Origin: Argopecten irradians | Lineage: Eukaryota > Mollusca > Bivalvia > Pectinida > Pectinidae | Assembly: GCF_041381155.1 (NCBI RefSeq) | Contig: NC_091137.1 | Span: forward strand, 16,425,765 to 16,489,764 | DNA: 64,000 nt | Direction of reading: 5' to 3' | The notes under the pieces: model-generated | Seen by the model: only the letters and a program-made list of their open reading frames with translations | Told to the model about the DNA's origin: nothing | Database searches by the model: none | Shown: positions 35,275 to 51,000 of the stretch, in pieces | How positions within the stretch are numbered: position 1 is the stretch's first letter | How the letters are laid out: every line of letters begins with the position of its first letter | Position numbers and translations under genes: made by a program

Positions 35275-38200
35275 GTCTTGGTGATCCATAGTGGCGATAT
35301 TGATGTGTTGTAGATTTGCTGATTCTTTAATTTTCATTCTAAATGAGCCTTTTCTAATTATTACATTTTAACAAAAATATAGCAACATATTGTCTTACTA
35401 GGTTATACTGTAGAGATAAAGAAGCAAGTAATGCATTATGGCTAAAAGTATAAAAGCAAGAGAGAAAAACAAGTAGCCAAATTTCTTGAGCAAAGTTTAT
35501 TGCATAAAAGAATGTGCAATTCAATCACAAGTAATAAGATATAATATACTGTATCACAACCAACACATATACAACCTATATTTAGATTATTGTAACAGAG
35601 TCACGTAGACAAAACCAAAACTGGTGTTCTTGTCTCCCTTGAATTAAGCTCTGTATACATACATTCTCCTCCTTAAAGGAGAACTCAGAATATACTGGAC
35701 TTGTTGCTAAATTAGAAATGAATGCCTTATTATTTATTTTGGTTTTGGTTTTGCAAAATAGACATTAAATAAAGTCTGAATCAGTTTTAAAAACACAATG
35801 CATGTTATTAAAGAACTTTTAAAGGGAGATAATTCATTTATCACTATGAAAATTGTTTAGGTCACAATCATCAGTATACAGCTTGTGAAAGCTAAATTTA
35901 TCATACAGGTCTTAAAAACTATTTAATGTGAGGTTGTAACTGATGTGAAGTATGTTTTTGAAGTTTTAACCAGTCAACATAATTGAATTCAGTGTAACAT
36001 GGCTGTTATGTTTCTTCCATCTAGTTTAGTACAAACAGGGCCAAATACAGAGTAAATTACGCCAACGCAACATTTATGTGATTATAAGGATATTTACTTG
36101 GTGTCAAATTCTCTCAAAAACGTGTTATTTTAACTTATACTTATATACAGTGTATAAACAACGATAGGCAACTATAAAAATAGACATTATTAATATTGAA
36201 CGCATAGACCTATATTGTATATGATAAAACCTTCAGAAATTCCTGCCTCCAAACCACTCTGCGAAATATATAACACAGTAATATCACAGATATGTATCTT
36301 ATCACAGATATAAACAACTTTATCCAAATAAACCTTTCTGAATACTGTGTTGGTACAGCCCATAGATCTTTTTAACTCAGACTTACAACACAGGATATTG
36401 GAATAATTTAACAAGTCATCATACAGGCTGACAAGTGCCTGTGTTTCTACTGAAATAAATAACTTTTATTGAAATACAGTTGTAAAACAATCAGAGAGTC
36501 TCCACAGCATAACATCCAGGCTAAATTAGTTTGCTTTTGCATAATTAATTATAATTTACTTTTGCATAACTAATTATTATTTTTAAATATATTTGCTTTT
36601 ATTTTGAAATGACCTTAGATCCCAAATAAAATAAAATCAGGTATTGGGAGGTCTATAATGTCTTGGGTTACTGCCATATGACATCTACCTCTGGGCATTC
36701 TGCCATTCAGAGTAGTAGGAATATTGAAATTCTTACAGTTGGTAAACAAAATATTTACAACACTATGTAATGATAAATAAGAGTGATTTCACAGTATAAT
36801 ACTGATATTGGTATATAATGAGCACAGTTCGGTGTGGACACACAAACATCACCAGGATCCTTTAAAACAAACATTTATATGACCACGATCCTTCAACAAA
36901 TATGATTCCACAATTTAAGCATCAACATGGTCAAGATTCATCAATTAATTTAAACATGAATATAACTAAGATTTAAATGTAACAGGATGATCGATTTATC
37001 ACAACATTTCGGAGAAAATTCTGACATTCTTCAGAAATATTTCTAAAGAAATTTCCAAAGTTGCGATTGGTTGATCTAATCTAGACGCATTTCCATCATC
37101 AAAGCATATATAAAAACTTGACTATGATTAATCAAACATTTTCTGTGAACAAGATCAAACATTAAATAAATCTGTATGATATATAACAAAGTTTAATTAT
37201 ACTATATATAGTACAAAATATAATTATGTGTTCTATAAATATAACAAACTCAAAACAAGAAATGACGGAATCAAATAAAAATAGACAACAAAAGATAAAA
37301 ATCTATTCAGTGTTGCCACTGTGACCAGAAATAACGACATCAAGACTAAGACAAGATCAATATAAAGATAATTTATCACAGATTTCAAAGCATGCCATAA
37401 AAAAGTGTGTATTAGAAAAACAATAATTTTTTGAAAGGTTTTTCTCTTATATATGTGATATATTACTCCCCTTCCAAGACAATTACAGAAGATGTAATCA
37501 TTTTGATTTCATGTCCAGCAAACATTTTTGATTTTCTTTGTGTTCTTTTATAATACTTCGAAAAAATAAATATTTAAAGATTGAACGAAATGAATAAATT
37601 TGCGGTTCAACGATCTGTTAGGCAATTAGTGCTCCTATGCATACCTGTATGAAGAAGTATAATGATGACTAGGCTACAATGATTCTGTTCAATACCGTTA
37701 ACTGGTACTAAATTCTAAATAACCAAATTTATTACCCATGGAAAATTACATTAGTGAAAACCTTTTGAATTATATCTAAAAACAGTTTGAAGTTTTTTGT
37801 TAATGATTTCACAACAGATAGAAATCTGTGTTCACCCTAAGTGGTATACCGACGTTATATGTACATAATGGGATTCCATGTACTTTACTTATTTCATATT
37901 ACATGTATACCTCATATGTACATTAATTTAATTGGTTAACATTGAATTGGACTAATTAGAACTTGGCTGATACAAATTGTATAAAATTATCTAAGCTACC
38001 AGTGTCCTAATTACATTATTCTACTAATTAGCACCTTTCATAACTTCAGGATACATGACTGTGTTTTAAATGCAAGTCTTTTTACCAAGGAGGTTAGTAG
38101 AATTGTCTCGTATTAAATGAATAAGCTCAGACACTTCAGTCGTTATAAAGTAACATGTAGAAGGGTGAAATTATTGATTATTAACTCGTAATACTACCCA

Positions 38201-38789
38201 TGTCAAATACATAATGGACTTATCTTTGTATTGACATCTAGGGTGATCTATAAAAATGATGCTCAATGATAAATCTTGTTGAAAATATGGTCAAATAAAA
38301 TGCATTCTTTAAGCAGGATTTAGGCCACAACATTTTCACAACATTTAAATACTGAAATACTAGGGCAAGAAAAATTCTTAAAATTGAATAAATAAAAAAA
38401 AAATCATAATTTTACCGTTCTTCTATTTTGTATGACAGGAAAAAAATATTCCATACATTTTTTTTTAAAGAGAGAAAAAACTCATAGGTAACAATACTTT
38501 TGTGAAGATTGACATCAAAATATATGTTGTTATTATATTTGAAACAGAACAGTATATTAATCAACAATCACAGCTATACTGGAATAAGGTAGTCTTATTT
38601 TAACACCATAAGAAAACACAGCTGGTCAGTTTGTCCATCAATAATGGTCATTTCATCCTCATCTGGTACTGGTCAAGTGTCCTTTTCTCCTTAAGATGAT
38701 GTATTTGACATTTTCTAGAGGCAGGTGTTCTTCATTCAGTTGTTCCCTTGTCGTTAAGTATTGTATGTATTACAGTACTATAAGTTTTC
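35275..38789. other. AT-rich intergenic stretch with no feature seen
   Basis: No splice-consistent coding segment, RNA gene or tandem repeat was recognised on either strand. Its right end should include the 3' UTR of the minus-strand SPMIP4-like gene. Confidence 0.5.
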
Positions 38790-38795
38790 TTTATT
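38790..38795 (-). promoter_or_regulatory. Candidate polyadenylation signal of the SPMIP4-like gene
   Basis: TTTATT on the plus strand is AATAAA on the minus strand, 223 nt beyond the TGA stop (39020-39018). Confidence 0.5.
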
Positions 38796-39017
38796 TTAAA
38801 AGCATTAAACTTTGGTCTGTGTGAAATTAATGTCTTCTTAATCTAGTGGAATGTCAGGAGAAAAAACACTTAATAAGACACCTCCAAAATTTGTATGATA
38901 ACAGTACTGTCATCAAAGTTTGTACCAAGGCTTAATGCACTATAAATTAATGATAGAAGCAGATGATATGTAAGGTGAACAAATACCTTTGATGCAAATT
39001 AAAATCCAATCATGTTA

Positions 39018-42000
39018 TCAGCCATGCAGATTCTGTGCATTCATACCAAAAAACGTATGCTTTTTCCCTTTGACTATATTTTCCCGCAGATCTGGATTAC
39101 TCTCGGAGAATTTACCATGGAACTTCTTTCTAATTGTGGACTTGCTGAAGCGATCCTGTAATTTGAGAAGGTTGGTCTGCGGCCTAGGTGATCCGAAACC
39201 TGGTTCCCACATGAAGCGTGGGTCTTGTTTGTATGTGAGGTCGTGGTAGTGTGGGAACTGGTTCTGGTAGGCTGTGCTGAACTGCATGGAATGTCGCAAA
39301 TTAGTTGGGGCGATGTTAGATGACAAACTTCTGTATTCATCATGGTATTCTGTATCTAACGATGTTGCCGCTCGTCGTCTAGGTTGTCTCACAGTCATGG
39401 TTGGTGTTTCTTTCTTTTCCATCTGTCTCTCCATCTCTCTTTCCTCTGTCAATGCTTTCATCTGAAGTTCAAAGATGGACGGCTCCTGTCTTGTTTCCTC
39501 CTCCTGTTCGTTTGTTGGACTGTACAGTGCCTGGGTACTGGTGTATTGGGTGGTACACACGTTACCTGGAGGAATATTCTCCTTCCCCTCGCCTCTCTGC
39601 ATCCGTGAAGGAGCACTGATAATACGCACGTTTCCATTTTCGTCACCGCTCGCGACAGTAACGCTGTCTGAGAATGACACACTTTTCTGTGGCCGGAGCC
39701 CGGAAATCAGACGGACGTTGCCTAAGTTTTGATTTTCTGTTGACATAACATTCAGAGGTTCCTGACGGGAAAATCTTGGGAGTTGGTTCTCCTGCAGAAA
39801 CTTGGGAGTGTTGTAGCTGTTCCCTGTTGTACTTTCCTTAAGAATGATCTCTCTCTCAAGGACCGGAACTCGTGCTGTGTCTTCGGTCGGCTGAAGCATC
39901 ATCTTCTGCGACTCCTTTACATGATGCATTGGAGTCAGGACCTCGTGGGTCTCCCGCATATCACCAGCAAGGTTAGAAGTTTTAGTGTTCAAGGTTCGAC
40001 TGTACCTCAAGGCATCTTTCATATCCCTGTTTAACTTTGTTGGTAAATTCAAAGCATCTACATGTGAATGCATGGTGTTCATGATTTCTGGCGGACTGCG
40101 TTCTTGTCCACTCATACTGTTACTGAGGCGCTCCGGGAGGTAGCTGGTACGGTACATCCCAGCCCGCTCCTCATTGTACTTTCCTTCATGGTTGTAGAAA
40201 GTGCTCGGCATTTCTTTGTCTGTAAGGTGCTGGTATTTACAGTTGAGAGCTGTCAGTTCATGTCCTGGTGTCTGGGCCTCCAACACCTACAACAGATAAT
40301 GATTCATAAGGCACTCTGTCAACTGTAACTAATAGTTTTCTGACATATGATATATGTAGTTTTGTTTGAAATTCTTAAGAAATCACTTTTTAAAAATTAA
40401 CAGCTTTAAACATTTATATGATTTTATTATTGGACACTTACTTTGAAGCACTTTAATTACATTTATGGTCATCATTAACCTTGGAAATGCTTTAATTTTA
40501 ATATTTGTGACTATAACAATGATCGATGCAGTTCATATTTCATCAACAGTGACCATTAAGCAGTTTGATTTTGTTGTGGGTAACTATCCTTGAAGAAATC
40601 TTAATTTTATCGTTGGTGTCTAACTAAGTTGAAGAAGTTTAATTTTATCATTGGTGTCTAACTAAGTTAAAGAAGTTTAATTTTATCATTGGTGTCTAAC
40701 TAAGTTAAAGAAGTTTAATTTTATCGTTTGTGCAGTAATTTTGATGTTGATGGCCAACCTTGAGGTAATATATTTCTAAATAGTTTGTAACTGCAGTAAA
40801 ACCTGCCTTAGCGACTACCTCTCTATAAAGATCGCCTGTTTAACAAGATCACTCTCTAAGGGACCCAAACTGTCAATTTTAACACGATTTGTCCTGTGTA
40901 TTAAGACCACTTGGCTATAAAGACCCCTGGCCCTGTGGGTGGTCTTTATTGACAGGTTTAATTGTAAACATGAAGAAGACTTAATATGTTATTGTAATTG
41001 ACTATACCTTGAAGCTGTTAAATATTGTTTTCCACTTACCTTGAAGCGGTTTTGTGCCTCCATCTCCTGGACGTCCATGTCCCGTTTGACTTTGGTTGTT
41101 GCGAGGTAATCCTCCTCAGTCCTCTCGGGCATACCAACAGTTGGAACGTACGGAATGTCGTCTGGGAATTCTCCATTGGTGGCTTCATACAGTTTATTGA
41201 TGTTCACCTGTGGGTGAGCTTCGTCATTGATCTCCTTCCAGCGCAGGGTCTTGTGTTGTTTAGTACCAGAATTACTGGTGTCCGGAAGATTCACATATTT
41301 CTTTCCATTCCAAAGTCGATCTTCCTCTTTCTCATGGAGTGTCATCATCCTGTTATATACACAAATAGATCAGAATTATGAACTTAACATACTAGTACAC
41401 TGATGATTCCTTTTACAAATAGTTTGGAAATGCTAAACTTTACAAAATAATTATAATATACAGTCTAGTTTAATGGTTCAGTAAAATTGAAAAACTAAAA
41501 AAAGAACTGATTGAGTTTAATATGTTGTTGCACTAAATAATTATAGTACATACTGTTTTATGATCAGTTGAATTCACAATAATATAATTTTGTAAAATGC
41601 AGGTGAGCCTGTTTATTTTGCATGAAGAGAATTAAGATAAATTCAATCAATTTAGACTAATTCGTAGAACTTTACAAAATGTTTGAAATTTCAATCTAAC
41701 TGGATAATCTAAACATCAGAATTTCAAGACATGCATACTTACGGTACGTAACCAGTATTCTGGTCGGCCATTTTGTCAGGTTTCTGGTTAGGAGGTTTGG
41801 GGATCAACATCTTGGAAATTCGACCTTCAGCAGGTCGTGGTGGGTCAATTGTGTTGATAGATCTTGGATACTGTAAAATATAAAGAATCACATCATTATT
41901 TTAATCATTATTACCATTGATTAAATGTTTTAAAGCTACAGTGTACCTATATATGGTAGCTGTGATTGTACAGTCTTGGTTTTACTGTCACTGCAGTATT

Positions 42001-45000
42001 TACTGTTGATTCTACTATCTGGAGAACTATAAAGATTATTGAAAATATCCTGATCCCTAATTACCTCCCCTTAAAGAAATCTTTAGATCGTAACACTTAC
42101 CAGAGTATCATCCTCTAAACCTGTAGCTTCATATTTGTAAATTTTATCGTCGATGTTGTCAAGCTTGAGTGGGTTTGCGGGGCCAAGACCTGTATGATTA
42201 AGGTCGTATGTTGTATGCCACTGGTTACGCTCGACATTGCGTAACGCATTAGCTGTACGGTTGGAGACTTTCATTTCTGGTCGGCGGTCCTGGAGGTTTG
42301 GAGCTACCGTCTTTGGAGGAATCGGGAAAAATTGTTGCCTTCCACCATGTGCCTTTACAAGCTAAAAACACCAAACAGTTTTGCTCTAAATTGGCTTCAA
42401 ACACTGTGCTCAGAGGATTAGTTTCAAATTAAATAATTTTGGTTATAATGCACTGTTGTTGTTGAAACAGAAAAAAAATCAAATATTTCATTTTATTTCA
42501 ATACTTGAAAGGCTCAATTATAAGAACAGTGAAAACCAAATGTTCATACAGAACAGTTAAGGTCATTCATAAAAGTGGAGATTCATCCTAAAGGCCAATA
42601 TATACCTGATTAAAGCCATCTTCTCCTGACCACTCCAGTGCCCTTTTCTCTGACGCCTTCGGAATAGTTTCAACCTCATGTCTGTGGCCATGTCCTGTTA
42701 TATAATGGTGAATGTCAGGCCATGGCATTTAGTATCATTCAATGTTTATTAGGGTAATCAAAGTACTGAAGTGCTATAACATACTATTCTTTATTCTTTA
42801 TCCTGTTCAACCAAAGTCTTTATATCATTGGCTAATAGCGCTTACTAATTAACTATATAGTGTACAATAAATCAAAATATTGTGCATAACCATCTTCAGT
42901 TTTAAGGATTCACCACAAATGCAATTTTTCTACACCAATAATCAGTTGAAACAAGAGATCCCAGAGGTATCTTTGCGCCCACCAAAGAATGATCTATGTC
43001 TGAAAATGGGAAGAGGGATCTTTTTTCTGCTTTTCAAACTTTTTTTTCATACTACATATTAAATTTGAGAAAGATCTTTTTAGTAGTTTCTAAGATATAT
43101 ATATAGTATTAACAAACTTTAATTATCAAATTCCAAGATGGCCACCTGTTGGCCATTTAGTTCACCGATCAGTCCAAAAATGTAATATGCACAACCAAGG
43201 CTCTAGGGGAGCCTACATACTACAACCAAGGCTCTAGGGGAGCCTACATATACAATTTGAGGCAGATTGCTTCAGTACTTTCTCAGAAATAGCAGTAGCA
43301 AAGTTCAAATATCAAAATTCAAGATGGTACTAAATTATCACAATGACCATTAGTAAAAATCAGAACTACTTACTAAAGTACTAAAAACACATCAGTCACT
43401 ACTGATTAAAATTTGAAGTGTACCTTTTGTTTTATGGAGGACTGTGACATCATGAGCTGTCGCTGGCATCTCAGCATTAATTGGTTGCACTTTCCTAGCA
43501 GCCACTCCCTTTTTTGGGTCCTCTGGCGAATCAAATTTCGGAAAGAGTGCATACCTAGGCATATGTGAACTGTATGGATGCTCTGCTGGAAAATCCTTGT
43601 TGATGAGGATTTCTCTGTTGTAAGAAAATATTTTATTTATATGACCCGACAAAAGAAAAGTCCAGTACTGAGGAAGAAATATTTTATTTCTATGGTTAAT
43701 TACAACAAATAACAGTCTGGCTAATTCTGTTGTAATTCAAGACATTGACACTATATGATAAAACAAGAGGCCCAGAAGGCCTGTATCGCTCACCTGGTTT
43801 GCAATGCCAAGTATTACTGGTGAATTTTAGCTCACCTTCGGGCCAGGTGAGCTAAATTTAAACAAACATGGATAAAAATAGTGTATTTTTCTGTGAACTA
43901 AAAATTATGACTTATATATAATACTTGAGGTACACAACATTTGTTGACTTTTGAAATAGGAATTTTAACACTGTGATATGATTTTAGTGTACTTAATCAT
44001 TGGAAATGTAAACATACCCCATGGGAGCTTCTTGTGGTTTTGAAAGTCTGAAAAAAGTGCAAAAATTTTAAATAAGCATAAAGCAATAAACATTACATTC
44101 TCGCTATATATTACGGTTTCCACAATACCTTTAATAACATATCATTATCTTTGGTTTCTTCAAGTTATAGTTATTGAAATAGCGGGACTAACCTCATACA
44201 TTTTCCGCAATGCCCCTTTACCATGAAACACAAGTAGTATTTCATTGATAAAAAATTCATAAAAGATAATGTCAGTTGTTGTTAGAATTATTTAACTATA
44301 TTTCTGTCATGTGATACAAATCAATGTCTGATATGTTATAACATCCACTGTGTCTAAGTCTATCTTTATTTTTATTGTTTGTTTGGTTTTGTTGAATATC
44401 TACTGTTTCGGTTAACAATGATACTGGGCTGTAGCTTTTATTCATTTAAAACAATCTTATCTTACTAATAGCAACTGAATGATGAAGTAAAATACTTACA
44501 AGGCATCATTGGTCCTCACATTGCTGAGTTTGAGTTTGGTGAGGGTGTAAAACTGGTCAATCGGTTCTCCCCTGTAAAAGTTAATCAGTACATCATACAG
44601 GTAAAGTGGAAAAGTTTTAATCACAGGTATACACTGAAATATGTGGGCCAGTATTTCATTTTGAAGACACTTTTGTATACTTTTTACACTTTAAGGTACT
44701 AATGCTACCTGGTTATTTGTCTGATGAAGGTGACATATCGCATTAACCATCAAAAGAAAATTACTAGTTGAGTATACAGTGTAACCCGGGTATATTGAAG
44801 TACTGAAGTATTGAAGGGAAAAAAAATCTTTTCAAATTATCCACAACTAAACGATGGACACAGATTACATTTGAATAAGCGGAGATTGAAATTCAATTGA
44901 AATTAAGCAGTATTTCATTAATTATGATTAACCAATTCTATATAAGGTGGGTTTCTCTGTATTATTATTCTATTATGACGTGTTCGACTCGGGGACTATA

Positions 45001-48000
45001 ACTCCCCAGACAACACTATAGGAGAACTGTTCCCGGGGGAAAGGGCCATAATAGATTTAGTACGTCATATGACATTTATTTTGACGTCATATATTTGGTC
45101 GCATGCTCATTCCCGGGGGAATATACTTTGGTATAGTTCCCTTAGTCGGGTATAGTCTCCCGTAGTCAGGAAGGACAGGAAACTCGCAAAATATACCATG
45201 GCTGTTATCGAATCAAATTCCTAGTAATTATCATGTGATGTACAAAACTTTGGTATAGTTCCCGTAGTCAGGTATAGTCTCCCATAGTCAAGAAGGACAG
45301 GGAACTGTAGCAAAATGGACCATAGCTGTTATCCAATCGCAATCCCAGTAATCATCATGTGATGTACTAAACAGGAATAGTATACAGGAATCACAGATAT
45401 GGTATACAGGTACCACAGGTATGGTATACAGGTACCACAGGTATGGTATACAGGTACCACAGGTATAGTATACAGGTACCACAGGTATGGTATACAGGTA
45501 CCACAGGTATGGTATACAGGTACCACAGGTATGGTATACAGGTACCACAGGTATGGTATACAGGTAACACAGGTATAGTATACAGGTAACACAGGTATAG
45601 TATACAGGTACCACAGGTATGGTATACAGGTACCACAGGTATAGTATACAGGTACACAGGTATATATACAGGTACCACAGGTATAGTATACAGGTACACA
45701 GGGTACAGGTACACAGGTATAGTATACAGGTACCACAGGTATAGTATACAGGTACCACAGGTATAGTATACAGGTACCACAGGTATAGTATACAGGTACA
45801 CAGGTATAGTATACAGGTACCACAGGTATAGTATACAGGTACCACAGGTATAGTATACAGGTACCACAGGTATGTATACAGGTACCACAGGTATAGTATA
45901 CAGGTACCACAGGTATAGTATACAGGTACCACAGGTATAGTATACAGTACAGGTATACAGACCACAGGTATAGTATACAGTACCACAGTAGTATACAGGT
46001 ACCACAGGTATAGTATACAGGTACCACAGGTATAGTAGTATACAGGTAACCACAGGTATAGTATACAGGTACCACAGGTATAGTATACAGGTACCACAGG
46101 TATAGTATACAGGTACCACAGGTATAGTATACAGGTACCACAGGTATAGTATACAGGTACACAAGGTACCACAGGTATAGTATACAGGTACCACAGTATA
46201 GTATAGTACCAGGTACCACAGGTAAGGATATACAGGTACCACAGGTATAGTACATACACAGGTATAGTATACAGGTACCACAGGTATAGTATACAGGTAA
46301 CACAGGTATAGTATACAGGTACCACAGGTATAGTATACAGGTACCACAGGTATAGTATACAGGTACCACAGGTATAGTATACAGGTACCACAGGTATAGT
46401 ATACAGGTACCACAGGTATAGTATACAGGTACCACAGGTATGGTATACAGGTACAGGTAACACAGGTATAGTATACAGGTACCACAGGTATAGTATACAG
46501 GTACCACAGGTATAGTATACAGGTACCACAGGTATAGTATACAGGTAACACAGGTATAGTATACAGGTACCACAGGTATAGTATACAGGTACCACAGGTA
46601 TAGTATACAGGTACCACAGGTATGGTATACAGGTACCACAGGTATGGTATACAGGTACCACAGGTATAGTATACAGGTACCACAGGTATAGTATACAGGT
46701 ACCACAGGTATAGTATACAGGTACCACAGGTATAGTATACAGGTACCACAGGTATAGTATACAGGTACCACAGGTATAGTATACAGGTACCACAGGTATA
46801 GTATACAGGTACCACAGGTATAGTATACAGGTACCACAGGTATAGTATACAGGTACCACAGGTATAGTATACAGGTACCACAGGTATAGTATACAGGTAA
46901 CACAGGTATAGTATACAGGTACCACAGGTATAGTATACAGGTACCACAGGTATAGTATACAGGTACCACAGGTATTACGGTACACGGTAAGTATAAGGTA
47001 CCACAGGTATAGTATACAGGTACCACAGGTATAGTATACAGGTACCACAGGTATAGTATACAGGCACAGGTATAGTATACAGGTACACAGGTATAGTATA
47101 CAGGTACCACAGGTATAGTATACAGGTACCACAGGTATAGTATACAGGTACCACAGGTATAGTATACAGGTACCACAGGTATAGTATACAGGTACCACAG
47201 GTATAGTATACAGGTACCACAGGTATAGTATACAGGTACCACAGGTATAGTATACAGGTACCACAGGTATAGTATACAGGTACCACAGGTATAGTATACA
47301 GGTACCACAGGTATAGTATACAGGTACACAGGTATAGTATACAGGTACCACAGGTATAGTATACAGGTACCACAGGTATAGTATACAGGTACCACAGGTA
47401 TAGTATACAGGTACCACAGGTATAGTATACAGGTACCACAGGTATAGTATACAGGTACCACAGGTATAGTATACAGGTACCACAGGTATAGTATACAGGT
47501 ACCACAGGTATAGTATACAGGTACCACAGGTATAGTATACAGGTACCACAGGTATAGTATACAGGTACCACAGGTATAGTATACAGGTACCACAGGTATA
47601 GTATACAGGTACCACAGGTATATATACAGGTACCACAGGTATAGTATACAGGTACCACAGGTATAGTATACAGGTACCACAGGTATAGTATACAGGTACA
47701 CAGGTATGGTATACAGGTACCACAGGTATAGTATACAGGTACCACAGGTATAGTATACAGGTACCACAGGTATAGTATACAGGTACCACAGGTATAGTAT
47801 ACAGGTACCACAGGTATAGTATACAGGTACCACAGGTATAGTATACAGGTACCACAGGTATGGTATACAGGTACCACAGGTATAGTATACAGGTACCACA
47901 GGTATAGTATACAGGTACCACAGGTATAGTATACAGGTACCACAGGTATAGTATACAGGTACCACAGGTATAGTATACAGGTACCACAGGTATAGTATAC

Positions 48001-51000
48001 AGGTACCACAGGTATAGTATACAGGTACCACAGGTATAGTATACAGGTACCACAGGTATAGTATACAGGTACCACAGGTATAGTATACAGGTACCACAGG
48101 TATAGTATACAGGTACCACAGGTATAGTATACAGGTACCACAGGTATAGTATACAGGTACCACAGGTATAGTATACAGGTACCACAGGTATAGTATACAG
48201 GTACCACAGGTATAGTATACAGGTACACAGGTATAGTATACAGGTACCACAGGTATAGTATACAGGTACCACAGGTATAGGTATACAGGTAACACAGGTA
48301 TAGTATACAGGTACCACAGGTATAGTATACAGGTACCACAGGTATAGTATACAGGTACCACAGGTATAGTATACAGGTACCACAGGTATAGTATACAGGT
48401 ACCACAGGTATAGTATACAGGTACCACAGGTATAGTATACAGGTAACACAGGTATAGTATACAGGTACCACAGGTATAGTATACAGGTACCACAGGTATA
48501 GTATACAGGTACCACAGGTATAGTATACAGGTACCACAGGTATAGTATACAGGTACCACAGGTATAGTATACAGGTAGCAAAGGTATGGTATACAGGTAC
48601 CACAGGTATAGTATACAGGTACCACAGGTATAGTATACAGGTACCACAGGTATAGTATACAGGTACCACAGGTATAGTATACAGGTACCACCAGGTATAG
48701 TATACAGGTACCACAGGTATAGTACACAGGTATATATACAGGTACCACAGGTATAGTATACAGGTACCACAGGTATAGTATACAGGTACCACAGGTATAG
48801 TATACAGGTACCACAGGTATAGTATACAGGTACCACAGGTATAGTATACAGGTACCACAGGTATAGTATACAGGTACCACAGGTATAGTATACAGGTACC
48901 ACAGGTATAGTATACAGGTACCACAGGTATAGTATACAGGTACCACAGGTATAGTATACAGGTACCACAGGTATAGTATACAGGTACCACAGGTATAGTA
49001 TACAGGTACCACAGGTATGGTATACAGGTACCACAGGTATAGTATACAGGTACCACAGGTATAGTATACAGGTACCACAGGTATAGTATACAGGTACCAC
49101 AGGTATAGTATACAGGTACCACAGGTATAGTATACAGGTACCACAGGTATAGTATACAGGTACCACAGGTATAGTATACAGGTACCACAGGTATAGTATA
49201 CAGGTACCACAGGTATAGTATACAGGTACCACAGGTATAGTATACAGGTACCACAGGTATAGTATACAGGTACCACAGGTATAGTATACAGGTACCACAG
49301 GTATAGTATACAGGTACCACAGGTATAGTATATACAGGTACCACAGGTATAGTATACAGGTACCACAGGTATAGTATACAGGTACCACAGGTATAGTATA
49401 CAGGTACCACAGGTAAGTATACAGGTACCACAGGTATGGTATACAGGTACACAGGTATAGTATACAGGTACCACAGGTATGGTATACAGGTACCACAGGT
49501 ATAGTATACAGGTAACACAGGTATAGTATACAGGTACCACAGGTATAGTATACAGGTACCACAGGTATAGTATACAGGTACCACAGGTATAGTATACAGG
49601 TACCACAGGTATAGTATATACAGGTACCACAGGTATGGTATACAGGTACCACAGGTATAGTATACAGGTACCACAGGTATGGTATACAGGTACCACAGGT
49701 ATAGTATACAGGTACCACAGGTATAGTATACAGGTACCACAGGTATAGTATACAGGTACCACAGGTATAGTATACAGGTACCACAGGTATAGTATACAGG
49801 TACAAGTATAGTATACAGGTACCACAGGTATAGTATACAGTACACAGTAGGTACCACAGGTATAGTATACAGGTACCACAGGTATAGTATACAGGTACCA
49901 CAGGTATAGTATACAGGTACCACAGGTATAGTATACAGGTACCACAGGTATAGTATACAGGTACCACAGGTATAGTATACAGGTACCACAGGTATGTTAG
50001 GTATACAGGGTACCACAGGTATAGTATACAGGTACCACAGGTATAGTATACAGGTACCACAGGTATAGTATACAGGTACCACAGGTATAGTATACAGGTA
50101 CCACAGGTATGGTATACAGGTACCACAGGTATAGTATACAGGTACCACAGGTATAGTATACAGGTACCACAGGTATAGTATACAGGTACCACAGGTATAG
50201 TATACAGGTACCACAGGTATGGTATACAGGTACCACAGGTATAGTATACAGGTACCACAGGTATAGTATACAGGTACCACAGGTATAGTATACAGGTACC
50301 ACAGGTATAGTATACAGGTACCACAGGTATAGTATACAGGTACCACAGGTATAGTATACAGGTACCACAGGTATAGTATACAGGTACCACAGGTATAGTA
50401 TACAGGTACCACAGGTATAGTATACAGGTACCACAGTATAGTATACAGGTACACAGGTATAGTATACAGGTACCACAGGTATAGTATACAGGTACACAGG
50501 TATAGTATACAGGTACCACAGGTATACAGGTACCACAGGTATAGTATACAGGTACCACAGGTATAGTATACAGGTACCACAGGTATAGTATACAGGTACC
50601 ACAGGTATAGTATACAGGTACCACAGGTATAGTATACAGGTACCACAGGTATAGTATACAGGTACCACAGGTATAGTATACAGGTACCACAGGTATAGTA
50701 TACAGGTACCACAGGTATAGTATACAGGTACCACAGGTATAGTATACAGGTACCACAGGTATAGTATACAGGTACCACAGGTATAGTATACAGGTACCAC
50801 AGGTATAGTATACAGGTACCACAGGTATAGTATACAGTACACAGGTATAGTATACAGGTAACTACAAGGTATAGTATACAGGTACCACAGGTATAGTATA
50901 CAGGTACCACAGGTATAGTATACAGGTACCACAGGTATAGTATACAGGTACCACAGGTATAGTATACAGGTACCACAGTATAGTATACAGGTACCACAGG

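Noticed and set aside
39384-40328. Several plus-strand frames over the last SPMIP4 exon
   Set aside because: Antisense shadows of a 422-codon exon that is in phase with eight upstream exons.
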